64,000 nt of DNA from Mayamaea pseudoterrestris (Eukaryota > Bacillariophyta > Bacillariophyceae > Sellaphorales > Sellaphoraceae), in assembly GCA_027923505.1 (NCBI GenBank), contig BROI01000006.1, positions 1,173,717 through 1,237,716 on the forward strand, given 5' to 3'. Positions 39,794-50,006 of the stretch are shown in pieces. The stretch's first letter is position 1. Each line of letters starts with the position of its first letter. The translations under genes and the position numbers were made by a program. The notes under the pieces were generated by a model that worked only from the letters and a program-made list of their open reading frames with translations, did no database searches and was not told the origin of the DNA.

Positions 39794-40497
39794 CAAATTA
39801 TTCCTCATAGTAGCATTAGCATTCGCTCGGCGCTGTGAGCAACATGTATGGAGCGTCCGTGCGGATAGTTGCGTTTGATGCCGCTGAGCTTGAGACGCGG
39901 AGGAGCTGCCGCGGTAGGACTTTGCTGCGAGTCACTATTGAACTACGTCTGATTCACAATGAGATTATTTCTTGGTGACATCCAAACATTGGACGAGCTG
40001 GTTGGCTTTCAAGAGCGCAATTGGAGCCGTAGTTGTGGAGTCGCGCCGCTATAGTCAGCCATCGAAACATTGTAAAGAAACGGAGTATACGCTGTTTTAA
40101 AAGCTTGAAAAAAAACGCTGTATATGCGGTTGCTGTCAATGTTGCGTCCTGCATACGGTGCAAATTCCCCCAACGAAATTGACTTAGCGCTGCCCAAAAA
40201 CGGATTGACAACTGCCACATCTCTGTCTGTTTTAACATATTTTAAGCGTATCACTTGCTGTAATTGCTATTGATGCTTGTTTGCTCTATTGGTAGAAGTC
40301 CACCATCAAGCTCATGAATCTGTAACAGCGCGACTGCATGCAAGCAGTTGGGATGGATATTTGGCTGTGTCATGGTAGCTGGGTTTGAGCAGCTACGTTT
40401 CGATTGGCTCGCTGCCTTCACATCCGGTACTCGTGAGCCAATCGCTGCAACCGCCGCATGATCCTTCGCCGTGCCTCCACACCACAAACGTTCCACC
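39794..40497. other. Intergenic, no gene seen
   Basis: About 700 bp between same-direction genes. Frames of 81-94 codons on the minus strand overlap one another and carry no motif. An A-tract near 40108-40117 is unremarkable. Confidence 0.4.
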
Positions 40498-41190
40498 ATG
40501 ACGAGTCAAGCGAAAATCATGAGCTCCTCCCGCCGCATGGTCCGCACCTTGGCCAACCGCGTGACGGTGGATTGGTAAGTCGAAGAGAGAGTGAAATTGT
40601 CAAGTTGATGAATCAGGAAATGAGATGGAGTGATTGTAGCAGCAGCTTGAAGGTGCTAGATCGCCCATCTTCATTGGCAGTCTTGCTATTGTTCCTCTTT
40701 CACTCACCATTTTCTAACTATATACAGGTCACGCCCTCAATTTTCCTGTAGCCCCGAAGTGACTTCCAAGTTCAACAAGCTCAAGGCGTGGGTGTCCATG
40801 AGCGAGGCCACCTTTGAAAAGTACCAGTCGCCTCCGTCGTCGATTGACTTTTCAGCGGCCAAGCAGTCGGTCCGCGACCAGGAACTGGTCGACATGCTCG
40901 AGTCCTTTTACGTAGCGTCCAAGCCGCCGGCCGAGAAATACGAGGTTCCAACTGCCGAAATGCATGAGGCGGATGTCAAGATTGACTTTTTGAAGCAAGT
41001 CGACGAGTTGAACAAGGAGTTTCTGCCCGTCCTTGAACAAGAAATGGAGTTTCAAAAGAATAACCGCACCACCAAGGATACCACCATCTTTGACATGAAG
41101 GTCAACTACCCATTGATTCATGAGGAGATTGAAGATGAGTTGGAGCGACGCGAGTGGTTCAAGGATACTGGAATTGGCGCTAACAAGTAG
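40498..41190 (+). CDS. Mitochondrial ATP synthase subunit d, two exons, 179 aa
   Basis: This is a peripheral-stalk subunit of the F1Fo ATP synthase. Exon 1 (40498-40574) and exon 2 (40728-41190) flank a 153-bp GT-AG intron; splicing gives RVTVDW-SRPQ in frame. The N-terminus is basic with no acidic residue for about 23 positions (SSSRRMVRTLANRV), a plausible mitochondrial presequence. The body matches the family pattern: IDFSAAKQSVRDQELVDMLESFY aligns with IDW-YY-K..I...VD..E..Y of other subunits. The C-terminal NYPLIHEEIEDELERREWFKD aligns with P-L...D-EI....W. The intervening helix-rich region fits. The length (about 160-180) is normal. Confidence 0.78.
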
Positions 41191-41277
41191 ACGAATGAAA
41201 ATAAGGCGTAAGGTAGTCTTTAAATGAACTTGTTACTCAACGTATGACCAAACAACTAGCGCGCGCTGCAGCGGCTG

Positions 41278-43359
41278 CTACCAGTCATAGATTCCTTCCA
41301 ACTGCGAATCGTTTTCGACCGCATGCTTTCGCCTCGCCTTTTGAAGTAGTTTTTGGCGCTCATACGTCGAAAGGAACTTGGCATCGTTCGCCGGGCCAAC
41401 GTATTGGCAAGCAGACGCGCCACTCTGGATGATGCAACGCCACTTGCGATCCAATTCCATCAAATCAAGTCCGTTCGACTCGGGAATGGTCCAGTAGGTA
41501 ATGGCGCAGGCGACAAAGCTGGCGTAGCCCGACAGCAGAAACATGTGCAGCACACTCACGCGATGAAACGCAACAGACGCCAGCAAGGCACCCAGCTTGC
41601 CCGAGGCGGCAGCCACACCGTGACAGGTGGTGCGCACCTGCGTTGGAAAAATTTCGGCGGGTATCAGAAACGTGGTGGCGTTTGGTCCAAGCTGACCGAA
41701 GAATGATGACCCCAAGTAGAGCACCACCAGCAGCGTCGGCGACAGAGTATCGTAGGAGAATCCAACACTGACGAACAAGACTCCCGTCAGAAGGAACCCA
41801 TATAGTTGCAACCGAAATCGCCCCACCGCCTCATGATCCAGCAACAAGGCCGCTCCAAAGTATCCACAGAGCGCCACCAACGAGTTGAGCGTGGCGGCTT
41901 GGGCAAACTGCCACAGCGACGTTGTTTCTTGGCCCGTCAGCGCCAAAATAAAGGTGCTTTGGAAAAGCTTGTTGCCGTAAAAGGCAACGTCCCACAGCAT
42001 CCAGCAAAACGACACGCCAAAGAGGCGGACGCCAAAGTGTTGAAGCAGCAACATGTTGGTGCTAGCTTGCGGTGTTTTGGCGTTGCCATGTTCGGTCTCT
42101 TCGTACATTGGCGCTTCATTTAACATAACGTAGGCATCGTTTTCGTCGTGCTCATCACATGGGACAGCGACGGATGGTGCCGATAGCGAGCTGACAGAGC
42201 TAGACGACGGACTCGGTTGCGGCGGCGGCGGCCGTTGTTTGCTGCTGGCATGATGCTGCGGAACTTTCGCAGCAGCAGCAGCAGCAGCAGTCAAGGTTGC
42301 GTCGTCATAGTCTTGGTGCTGCTCTTTTCCTATGGCAGAGCAAGTAATTTCGGCTGATGCTTGCTGCTCGCTTTCTTTCAGCATCGATGCTGATGCCGCT
42401 AGCAATTGTAGCTCTCGCTCATCCTTGTCCGTTTGCCAGGCTTGCGACTCGCTCAGATGTTGACACCGACTCACCAAAACGTACGTCAACACCACGGCAC
42501 CGATTCCATACATACAGCTCCATACAATTTGGAGGCGCGCCTTGTCGTAGTATTCGGCACCGCTGGTTTGGCCCGTCAGTAGGAGCAGCACCATCATGAC
42601 GAGCGAGTTGCAAAAAATGCCCACGCCCTGCATGCAAAAGACGAGTTGGACGGCTCGACCGCGGTTCTGCGTTGTTGCGTTTTCGTCATTATGTTTGACA
42701 ATTCCGTCATGTTCCCTGGTTGATTGCTGGCGCCTCGCTTCGGTTACTGCTGCTTGCTGTTCACGTTCCATGGTTCGCTCCGACGCGGAACTCGCCGAAA
42801 GCGGATACTCGCCTCCAACTCCAATGCCAAAGACAAACAAGAGTATCACCATGCACTGCACTAGTTGTTTTGGATGAGATACCAGTAGCATGCTGACCAG
42901 TGTCAAACCGATTGCACCCGTCGCCATGAGACTCGCCGTGGCAATGGATCCAATACGTCGGCCGATGCGATTCGCCAGCAACCCAAAACCAACCATGCCA
43001 CACATGACGCCAATTATGACACTATACGTCAGTGACTGTATGAGATTGATGGAACATTCGTCCTTAGTGTCAAAGCAAGATGGCATTAATTCACGCCACA
43101 GTGGCTGCAGCAGCCCCAAGCTAAAGAGCATGTAGGATTCACCAAACAGTCCGAGGCCTGGCCAAGCGCTTTCGTTGAGCCAATTTTGAAAGATTAGTGA
43201 ATATGAATTTGCACTTTGGTAGTTGCAACTGATATTGTTTTGATAGTCATGGCAATCGTTTTCGGGTGCGGCATCATGCTGATTGGCAGCAGCAATCGAA
43301 ATGGAGCGAGTATCGCGAGTCAGACTCTCGTCAGAAGAGTTGACGTTCGACGCCACCAT
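41278..43359 (-). CDS. Major facilitator superfamily transporter (phosphate/sugar-like), 693 aa
   Basis: This is a 12-helix-type MFS carrier of the sugar/phosphate-symporter branch. The start is the ATG at 43359. The N-terminal 70 residues are hydrophilic. Helices follow (MLFSLGLLQPLW, YSVIIGVMCGMVGFGLLANRIGRRIG with the A-like GRR motif, MATGAIGLTLVSMLL, VILLFVFGIGVGGEYPLSASSASE). The last, GVGGEYPLS..S, is characteristic of phosphate/organic-cation symporters. A long cytosolic loop (about 190-400) is interrupted by helices and low-complexity Ser/Pro/Gln runs. The second half has GQLGPNATTFLIPAEIFPTQVRTTCHG, a family motif, then SGYASFVACAITYWTIPES. Substrate could be phosphate or a small organic ion; it cannot be decided by eye. 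It converges with the subunit d gene, 87 bp apart. Confidence 0.8.
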   Translation of the reverse strand: MVASNVNSSDESLTRDTRSISIAAANQHDAAPENDCHDYQNNISCNYQSANSYSLIFQNWLNESAWPGLGLFGESYMLFSLGLLQPLWRELMPSCFDTKDECSINLIQSLTYSVIIGVMCGMVGFGLLANRIGRRIGSIATASLMATGAIGLTLVSMLLVSHPKQLVQCMVILLFVFGIGVGGEYPLSASSASERTMEREQQAAVTEARRQQSTREHDGIVKHNDENATTQNRGRAVQLVFCMQGVGIFCNSLVMMVLLLLTGQTSGAEYYDKARLQIVWSCMYGIGAVVLTYVLVSRCQHLSESQAWQTDKDERELQLLAASASMLKESEQQASAEITCSAIGKEQHQDYDDATLTAAAAAAAKVPQHHASSKQRPPPPQPSPSSSSVSSLSAPSVAVPCDEHDENDAYVMLNEAPMYEETEHGNAKTPQASTNMLLLQHFGVRLFGVSFCWMLWDVAFYGNKLFQSTFILALTGQETTSLWQFAQAATLNSLVALCGYFGAALLLDHEAVGRFRLQLYGFLLTGVLFVSVGFSYDTLSPTLLVVLYLGSSFFGQLGPNATTFLIPAEIFPTQVRTTCHGVAAASGKLGALLASVAFHRVSVLHMFLLSGYASFVACAITYWTIPESNGLDLMELDRKWRCIIQSGASACQYVGPANDAKFLSTYERQKLLQKARRKHAVENDSQLEGIYDW

Positions 43360-44273
43360 ATCTTAACATGCAGACGACTGTGTGAGTCTCGACAATGTCG
43401 TTTACGTCCGCTCTGCAGCCTTGTTCGTTTTGTCGGCCGCCATGGTCGACATTGGCGATTCTCTTGGCTTACACGTCGCACTGGCAACTTGACTGTTAGT
43501 TTTCATTCTCGCTTAAATTCAGCTATCTGCTTGAGCAAATGACTTGGCTCGGGCATTGTAGAGTACATCAACACCTGGTTGTAAATAAGCAGATAAACTT
43601 CACATTTAGTTATATAGATTTTGTGTCAGTAGCCTGGCAAGGAGAAGCCAACTGCAAGCTCATCCCATTTGCTTACAGGCAATGCGCGTTGCGCCGCTAA
43701 TTGCGCTGGCGCCCCGACTTGTGCTATCATAACACATTGCTTCGTACACACAAGACCGGATTTTCTCGCAGACGAAAGTACAAGCTGTTCAAGTCGTGCT
43801 TGACGGCGTGGAGCAATCGGTAGCCCTTGACGCGGTTCCCTGCGTCGACCGTCATGTACGAGCGTCCTGCAGCGTTCAACGTATTTAGCATTGCATTGCC
43901 GCCTCGACGGCGCGGCTACCTTTTGAGAATGTTCTCGATTGCCTCTATGAAACGCTCGCCGAGCTCTATGATAACAAAATTACTCGATACACCGAACCAA
44001 CAGGACTTGCGCGAATGATTCGCAAATCTCCAAGTTGGAGAGCAGCCGTTTTTGCGTCATTCCCGCTCGAATATTCAGCTACTCCTATGGTATAAAACGT
44101 GTAACTGCAGTCGTTGCATATACCGACTACCGCGTAGACACAGCTGAATGAAAAAGGTTTGCTAAGCATTTGCTTTCGGCAACCGAATCGAATCTGAACC
44201 GTGTGGACGAAGTCGATTACTTATTCTATCAACACCGTCATCTATCCTCACTAGTACCATTGGTCAGCTGCCA
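43360..44273. other. Intergenic; MFS upstream region and orphan 3' flank
   Basis: About 910 bp. 43474-43485 (cgtcgcactggc) is a weaker version of the shared promoter word, about 115 bp upstream of the MFS start. No convincing gene is seen; a 108-codon frame at 43216 is largely antisense to the MFS start. Confidence 0.4.
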
Positions 44274-46085
44274 TTAGGGCTGACCACAGCGCCAGCACAA
44301 TGGTGGGTTCTCCCGCAAATGGAAGAAAAGGCAGTTTAAATCGTTCCCTGCCTTTTCTAACATTTCAAACCCTCTGTTGTAGTCATTAGCATCACGCAGC
44401 ATGTAGTTTCGACCCCACCTATTCAGCCGTCTCAGCATCGTGACAGTTTGTTGCACGTTTTCACCCCAGAGGCGCTTCTCCTTGTCTTCTTCTTCATTGT
44501 CACCAAAAACGTTCTGCAAATGCTGAAACTTGACATAGACCCGGAGTGTGAAATTTTTCTTCAACGCACAAAGAAAATTGGGCTCAGCTCGCTGGAGTTT
44601 GCCACTCCTGGTGAAAAATGTAAGGCTAATTGACTCCAACAAGGAAATCTGTGATCCAAAGAGGCACACCAACGCATCATCCATGACATTAGCGTAAGGT
44701 CCAAGTGCCGGTATAGGAGGCAGCATCAATCTGCGTAGAGTCAGACTTTTAGACGCTGAGTGAATTAGTAACGGCACAGCTTCAGCATTCATTGAGCAAT
44801 ACGGATTGCTGTAGATTTCATGAATATCAAGTAGCTCAATATAATTCATGGCCAAAATGTTGAGAGCTAGCGCGGATAGAAAACGCGATAACTCAGCATC
44901 GGGCGGAGCTTCAGGCCAGAACGATATGCGTTGATCGTCAACCAACACAGCGTCGCGAGCTTTAGGCCAAAATGATACACGTAGATCGGCAACCAAGGAA
45001 TGCGAAATCGCTTCAGCAAAGCGCTTGCCATCCATCACGTGCATATTCGTAAGAGATAATGACTCAGTTGCCATGTCTTCAATCCCGCTGCAAAATGCTT
45101 CAAAAGCATCCCTTGCCAAGATGTGAAGGCCATCCAATGCAAGTTTACATATCCGACTACCAGTTATCAATTGAGTGAGGGCACTTGCATCTTCCATATC
45201 AAGAATATTACCTTCATCTTCAGGAAAAGCGGGGAAGAGCAAAAGACTGAATGGGGTGTTTCTTTGCAATGAGGACAGAACTGCACGGTATGAATTTGTT
45301 GGTAAGCCATATTCAAGTGACCACAAGCGGGGGCAGTCCTGTAGAGCTCCAGCGAGGCAAGTATAGTCGACAACGCCGTCAGCCTGCCTCCACAAACCAT
45401 CATATACAATCTTTAACGCGCTAACATGCCGTAGCTTTTGAATGGCAATTGCGACAACTTGTATGGTATCTTCACGACAAACTATTGTGGCAGCAGTAAG
45501 TGTTGGAATTGATCCCAGTGCCTGCCAAAATAAGACACACCTAGCTCGAAATGCCTCATCCCAAGATAATCCAAGGAAGGAAATACTGTTTATTGTTGCG
45601 GCTTGTAGAACCCTCAAGTGTTGCTCTGCGTCATTGTCTCCCAATGCAAAGAAGTGCTGCAAGTAGCCAAATTCAAAGGTAACATGCACTTCCTGCGTAT
45701 TCTCGAGTGCAGAGTCAATGTTGCATGCCCCGGCTGCGAGCTGCTCTTTGATAGTCCATACAAAAGTCTTCCACGGGTACCTCCAGATAACAGGCCGAAC
45801 AATGTAACGACGAGCTGTTTCACGCGTCACCCTATCCACATAGCGAGTGTAGACACTGACCAGCAATTTACTAGCTTCATCTTCACAATAACTGAACCAA
45901 ATTCTTGCCGCCAAAACAAGCAGAACTAGATAATCGAGGTAATGACTGTAGCCTTTGCTACGAGGTGCGATCACTTCGCGCTGGTCATCAAGAATCGCAT
46001 CGATGCAATTGACAAAACGTTCGAGCCATGGAGTCGTCGAGGAAGCCAAGCACGAAAAGATATTGATATTTTCTCTATCCCCCAT
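44274..46085 (-). CDS. Orphan leucine-rich-repeat-like protein, 603 aa
   Basis: No firm family assignment. The start is the ATG at 46085. The N-terminus (about 50-75) has a hydrophobic YLDYLVLLVLAARIWFSY that may be a buried helix rather than a membrane span. From about residue 150 the sequence has irregular leucine-rich spacing (LRVLQAATINSISFLGLSWDEA, LKIVYDGLW, CPRLWSLEYGLP, LALDGLHILARDAFEAFC, LSLTNMHV, LRRLMLPPIPALGP) like ribonuclease-inhibitor-type LRRs of diatoms. A short duplicated peptide (DLRVSFWPKARDA / DQRISFWPEAPPDA, around residues 365-393) reflects a diverged 48-54 bp tandem at the DNA level. The C-terminus is Cys/Trp-rich (NPPLCWRCGQP). Codon use is A/T-richer than in neighbours. 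Confidence 0.6.
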   Translation of the reverse strand: MGDRENINIFSCLASSTTPWLERFVNCIDAILDDQREVIAPRSKGYSHYLDYLVLLVLAARIWFSYCEDEASKLLVSVYTRYVDRVTRETARRYIVRPVIWRYPWKTFVWTIKEQLAAGACNIDSALENTQEVHVTFEFGYLQHFFALGDNDAEQHLRVLQAATINSISFLGLSWDEAFRARCVLFWQALGSIPTLTAATIVCREDTIQVVAIAIQKLRHVSALKIVYDGLWRQADGVVDYTCLAGALQDCPRLWSLEYGLPTNSYRAVLSSLQRNTPFSLLLFPAFPEDEGNILDMEDASALTQLITGSRICKLALDGLHILARDAFEAFCSGIEDMATESLSLTNMHVMDGKRFAEAISHSLVADLRVSFWPKARDAVLVDDQRISFWPEAPPDAELSRFLSALALNILAMNYIELLDIHEIYSNPYCSMNAEAVPLLIHSASKSLTLRRLMLPPIPALGPYANVMDDALVCLFGSQISLLESISLTFFTRSGKLQRAEPNFLCALKKNFTLRVYVKFQHLQNVFGDNEEEDKEKRLWGENVQQTVTMLRRLNRWGRNYMLRDANDYNRGFEMLEKAGNDLNCLFFHLRENPPLCWRCGQP

Positions 46086-46387
46086 TATAGAAAAGGTAAG
46101 CCTGCTGTGTCAGTTGGTGCGATATGACAGATGCACCCGTGGTAGCACATCCACAGTGTGTACGTAATGGAGCCGCGCAAACCACATCTGTTGCGCTTCG
46201 CATCTCGCGAATCGCTTAAAATCCTATCGCTGCGGTATCAACTTGCGACCGATGACTTCGCGCGACAAGCTCCAATGATTGTTTCGTAATATGCCGCGCA
46301 AACATGGAAGGAGTTACATACAAGTTATTGAAGCAGCAACTAAACAAAAATAGCTAAACCGTTTGACTAGCATTCTATTACTCTGAC

Positions 46388-46702
46388 TTAAATCTGCATT
46401 GGTCCAGGTTCCGCTCCCGGCATTGGCACGGGCGGAGGATTCGATGTACCGGGCGGATTCGGAAGAACAATCGGTGGCTCCTGCGGCGTTGATGGGGGAG
46501 CTCCTGGCGGCGCGTTCGGCTGGGGCGATGGCTTGACTCCACCGGGCGTTCCCTCGGGGCTCAAGGGAGTGAACGCCAAGGCGAAGGAGGAGCGATGGTG
46601 GCGAAACGTGGTAGGCTGAACAACAAAGGCATAGCTCAGTTGAAACATGAGCAAGGTCGCTATAGCGACAAGGAAGAGGTGCATGACTGGTCGATTCATC
46701 AT
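46388..46702 (-). CDS. Small proline-rich presequence protein, 104 aa
   Basis: The start at 46702 (MMNRPVMHLFLVAIATLL) gives a signal peptide ending SYA, then F-VVQP, an AF-type plastid or secretory entry motif; the longer open frame to 46888 would bury it. The mature part has a short basic/aromatic stretch (TTFRHHRSSFALAFTPL) then a low-complexity Pro/Gly tail (PEGTPGGVKPSPQPNAPPGAPPS...) to the end. The tail resembles small plastid or cell-wall-associated disordered proteins. No family recognised. It diverges from the TPR gene at 47044, with a promoter of about 340 bp. Confidence 0.55.
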   Translation of the reverse strand: MMNRPVMHLFLVAIATLLMFQLSYAFVVQPTTFRHHRSSFALAFTPLSPEGTPGGVKPSPQPNAPPGAPPSTPQEPPIVLPNPPGTSNPPPVPMPGAEPGPMQI

Positions 46703-47043
46703 CGTTGTTGTATTGTTTTGGATTGGATTGTGAACATTGTTTTTCCGATTCCATTCGACACGCTTGACCGAATCCATTCGAAGAACAACTCGCATCGCAT
46801 TCACAATGGGGTAGCTAAACTGGATCACGGGCGAATTCCACGAGTAACGTTGCGATAGGTTCTGAGCTCGCGCTCCACAGCCGCGCACTCGAGCCGAAAC
46901 GCCTCCTCGTTCCTTCCTCCTTGTTGGTCATTCCTCGCCCAAGGAGAACGCAATTGTATACGTAACTCTATAACTTGCAAGCTTGATTGTAGAAAGACAA
47001 TCGTCTCCTGCATCCAGTCACTCTATTAAACTAAATTATAAAC
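46703..47043. other. Divergent promoter, Pro-rich / TPR genes
   Basis: About 340 bp, GC-richer near the middle (gctcgcgctccacagccgcgc). No shared element of the kind noted elsewhere was found by eye. Confidence 0.35.
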
Positions 47044-48006
47044 ATGGTCAACGCAAAAGCCGAAGCTTTCAAGACGGAAGGAAACACTTTCTTCAAGAAC
47101 GGTCAATACGCGCAGGCGATTGAAAAGTACAAGGCTGCCACGGACATTGACCCGAGTCAGCCGGCGTACTGGAGCAACATGGCGGCTTGCTACGAGAAAC
47201 TCGGCGACTACAAGAATATGGAGGAAGCCGCGCGCTCCTGCATCAAGGCGGATCGCTCCTTCATCAAGGGTTACTTTCGCCTCGCCACGGCGCAAAAGAA
47301 TCTCAAGGATTTGGAAGGATGCACCAAGACGCTGGAAAGCGGACTCGCGGTAGATTCCACGAATGCTGATCTCAAGAAGATGAAGAAGGAGATTACCGAA
47401 ACGCAACGAAACGAACAAGTCATTTCGTATTGCAACAAGGCCGAGGAGCAGGTTGCCAATGGAGACATTAGCGGCGCCTACAAGACGCTGGAGCTTGCGT
47501 CTCGCCTGGACGCTGGCAATGCCAAGATTGCGGCGCTCCAAGCCAAGGTGAATCCCAAATACGAGCAAATGGAGAAAAAGCGCAAGGCTGGTCTCTCGGG
47601 AGCGGAACTGCACAAGGAAAAGGGCGACGAGTTGTACAAGAATGCGCGATTCGAGGATGCCGTTGTGGAATACACCAAGTGCATTGACGCCAAGCCGTCG
47701 CAGGATGTTCTCATCAAGGCGCTCAGTAACCGCGCCGCCTGCAACAAGCAGATTTCTCATTTTGATGCGACGATTGAAGACTGCACGGCGGTGCTGGAGC
47801 TTGATCCGAATAACATCAAGGCGTTGATTCGACGAGCGCAAGCCTTTGAGGGAGTGGAGCGTTACCGCTTCGCCTTGCAGGATGTCAAGGCTGTCTTGTC
47901 CAAGCCGTATTCGGAGGTTGGAAAGGTGAACTTTGACTTGTGCAATGGCATGCAGCATCGGCTTACCCGAACTGTCAACCAGCTCAAGAATATGAACTCG
48001 AGCTAA
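47044..48006 (+). CDS. TPR co-chaperone-like protein (STI1/Hop-like), 320 aa
   Basis: The start is the ATG at 47044, followed by a short leaderless sequence. Residues 4-105 form three TPRs (AEAFKTEGNTFFKNGQYAQAIEKYKAAT, DPSQPAYWSNMAACYEKLGDYKN, KGYFRLATAQKNLKDLEGC). A helical linker follows, with an acidic/basic KKMKKEI.. segment. A second TPR set starts near residue 190 (GAELHKEKGDELYKNARFEDAVVEYTKCI, IKALSNRAACNKQISHFDATIEDC, PNNIKALIRRAQAFEG). The carboxylate-clamp-type residues (K/N..N...K..R) look present, so Hsp70/Hsp90 C-termini are plausible ligands. It lacks the DP domains of full Hop, so it may be a shorter TPR adaptor. A 358-codon antisense frame is a shadow. Confidence 0.8.
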   Translation: MVNAKAEAFKTEGNTFFKNGQYAQAIEKYKAATDIDPSQPAYWSNMAACYEKLGDYKNMEEAARSCIKADRSFIKGYFRLATAQKNLKDLEGCTKTLESGLAVDSTNADLKKMKKEITETQRNEQVISYCNKAEEQVANGDISGAYKTLELASRLDAGNAKIAALQAKVNPKYEQMEKKRKAGLSGAELHKEKGDELYKNARFEDAVVEYTKCIDAKPSQDVLIKALSNRAACNKQISHFDATIEDCTAVLELDPNNIKALIRRAQAFEGVERYRFALQDVKAVLSKPYSEVGKVNFDLCNGMQHRLTRTVNQLKNMNSS

Positions 48007-48797
48007 TTGTTTGGTATCAAGAAACAAGATGGCGTCTTGGTCGTTCTTGGCGCAAAAGTGGAGTGGACAATGGTTTGGGTGAACGGCGGCGATAAGTGGC
48101 ATTCAAACGTAATATAAAATAATATGGCGGCCTAATACAATACTACGGCAGTGTACGATTTCTCTACTGATAGTCTTCAAAAGTAACTACAGTAACGGAA
48201 GATGTTTGGTTAATCAAAAAGATGATGCGAAAGGCTCTTCCATTAATTAAGCTATCGGTAGATGTTGGAATGATCGAAAGGTTGCCATCTACTTTGCCGC
48301 ACGATTGGCTCATCACAGCTTTGGGCAACTCATCTAATACCGACAGACGCAAAACTATATTAAAAATGATTACTGTCGCCTGTAGCTACCGTAGCTATGA
48401 TGGAGCCATGATTGCTCCAAAAAGCCTAATTCATCATCGTACAAGTACGAACCTGTTCCATGTGTTGGGTCCGTCATCTTGGTTTCGCCAATTTGCTCGC
48501 GCCCGGGCTGTACGATTGACCGTCGCTTCGGTACACAAAAGCGACACTGGCCTAGAGTGTAGACCCGAGTGACGCGGGGCCATTGCCTCGCTGGACACGT
48601 CATTTTCGTAAGGCCAAAAAGGTCGGCACCCTCGTTGCGAACAAGATGATGGCGCACACAATCTCTAGCTTCATTTGCCGCCAAACTCTCCTTGCTAATA
48701 CAAGTCATACAGTACCTACCAGCAAGTCATCCAATGTTTCATCAACATCAAGCTTAGTCATCAAGTCTATCTACATACAATCGTTGCAGCGCCGCGC
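48007..48797. other. Intergenic, no gene seen
   Basis: About 790 bp. A 116-codon frame at 48222-48572 has an ATG but no motif or coding-like composition, and antisense frames cover the same stretch. It probably includes the promoter of the BTB gene, with an ATG after a GC-rich stretch. Confidence 0.4.
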
Positions 48798-50006
48798 ATG
48801 AAGACGGCAGCTCCTCCCTTTCGCGACGTGACGCCGGAAGCGAGCAACAAGCGCCTCAAGACGAACGACCATGAGGGCTGTTCGTCTTCGTCCTCGTCGC
48901 AGTCGTCAACGTCAATTTCGACTTCCTCGTCGTCATTGCCAATGAATCAGCAAATGCAAAAGCAGCCGTCATTGTCCTCTTCATCTGCCAGCAACAATGA
49001 CAGCAGCAGTACTAGCCGATACGACGACGAGCGACCCGAGCATACCGACGACAATACGTCACGCGTCAGCGAGGACGATGTCTTTAGTCCATCACCAGCA
49101 GCAGCACTACATGGCAGCAACGTCTTGACGCTCGACATTGGCGGCGAGCGCATCGTCAAAACGCTCCGCAGCACGCTCACGTGCGCGCGAAAGAGTCGCT
49201 TGGCGCAAATGTTTAGCGGTCGCTGGGAAAGTGTGCAGCCAAAAAACAAGGATGGACACTTTTTCATCGACTACAAGCCAAGCATCTTTCTGCCGCTGCT
49301 CGACTTTTTGCGCAGCCATAGTTCCAACAGTAAGCAGCAGCAGCAATATGAATCGCAGCAGCCACCAATGACTCCATCCTTTGCGTCACCCACGGATGAA
49401 GCCTCCTTTCGCAGCATGGTGGACGCCTTTCACTTGAACAACTTGCTCTACAACTACGAAGTCTACCAACTCAAGCCCGACCGTCCCTTCTTTGGCGCCG
49501 ACCGCGCCACGCTGGTGAGCAAGCAATCCTCCGTCTTGGACTACGTGATGAATTCCGAAAAGGGCGTGGCCTTTGTGCTGGACCGCCCCGTGAGCACGTC
49601 GGGCGACTGCCATGCCCGGCGCGTCCAAGCCTTTGAAGTCACCTTTCTCATGGATTCTGGCATCAAGATTGGTTGGACGCGGCGTGACATTTACCGCACG
49701 CAACCAATCAACGGCATGGGCAAGAGCATTTCCATCGACTCGCGACTGGCGCTGCCCGGCATGCATCACTTTTCGAATACCAGTGTCATTCGCTGCAGCA
49801 AGGATATTTATACGGGGGTCTTGACGTGGTATGTCAACGGCAAGGAGCTGGTGAGCACGTCGCACAACTTGAAGGATGGGGCCAACAAGATTGACGACGT
49901 TGTCTACGTTGCCTCTGGGATTGCCAGTGACAGTGAGCTGATACCGCTGGTCGTGCCGGCCAAGGGTAGTGCGTGTCGGTTTTCGGCAATCGAGTTGGAG
50001 CCGTAA
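48798..50006 (+). CDS. BTB(T1)-SPRY domain protein, 402 aa
   Basis: The BTB/T1 fold of KCTD-type proteins commonly serves as a cullin-3 adaptor or tetramerisation module. The N-terminal 110 residues are Ser/Asp/Glu-rich and disordered. The BTB core (about 110-200) has VLTLDIGGERIVKTLRSTLTC, a FSGRWES segment and HFFIDYKPSIFLPLLDFLRS. It is interrupted by a polar Gln-rich insert, then DAFHLNNLLYNYEVY. The C-terminal region is SPRY-like, with EVTFLMDSGIKIGWTRRD, the closing GVLTWYVNGKELVSTSHNL and a long loop in between; SPRY folds mediate protein binding. No cysteine cluster, so no zinc domain. BTB-SPRY pairings occur in ubiquitin-ligase adaptors, which is the inferred role. Confidence 0.78.
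   Translation: MKTAAPPFRDVTPEASNKRLKTNDHEGCSSSSSSQSSTSISTSSSSLPMNQQMQKQPSLSSSSASNNDSSSTSRYDDERPEHTDDNTSRVSEDDVFSPSPAAALHGSNVLTLDIGGERIVKTLRSTLTCARKSRLAQMFSGRWESVQPKNKDGHFFIDYKPSIFLPLLDFLRSHSSNSKQQQQYESQQPPMTPSFASPTDEASFRSMVDAFHLNNLLYNYEVYQLKPDRPFFGADRATLVSKQSSVLDYVMNSEKGVAFVLDRPVSTSGDCHARRVQAFEVTFLMDSGIKIGWTRRDIYRTQPINGMGKSISIDSRLALPGMHHFSNTSVIRCSKDIYTGVLTWYVNGKELVSTSHNLKDGANKIDDVVYVASGIASDSELIPLVVPAKGSACRFSAIELEP

Noticed and set aside
47026-48102. 358-codon antisense frame opposite the TPR gene
   Set aside because: It lies wholly over a clear TPR coding region; long antisense frames arise from GC-rich third positions, and its protein has no motif.
48222-48572. 116-codon frame with an ATG in the 48-kb intergenic region
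   Set aside because: No domain, no coding-like composition, and overlapping antisense frames; not supportable as a gene.
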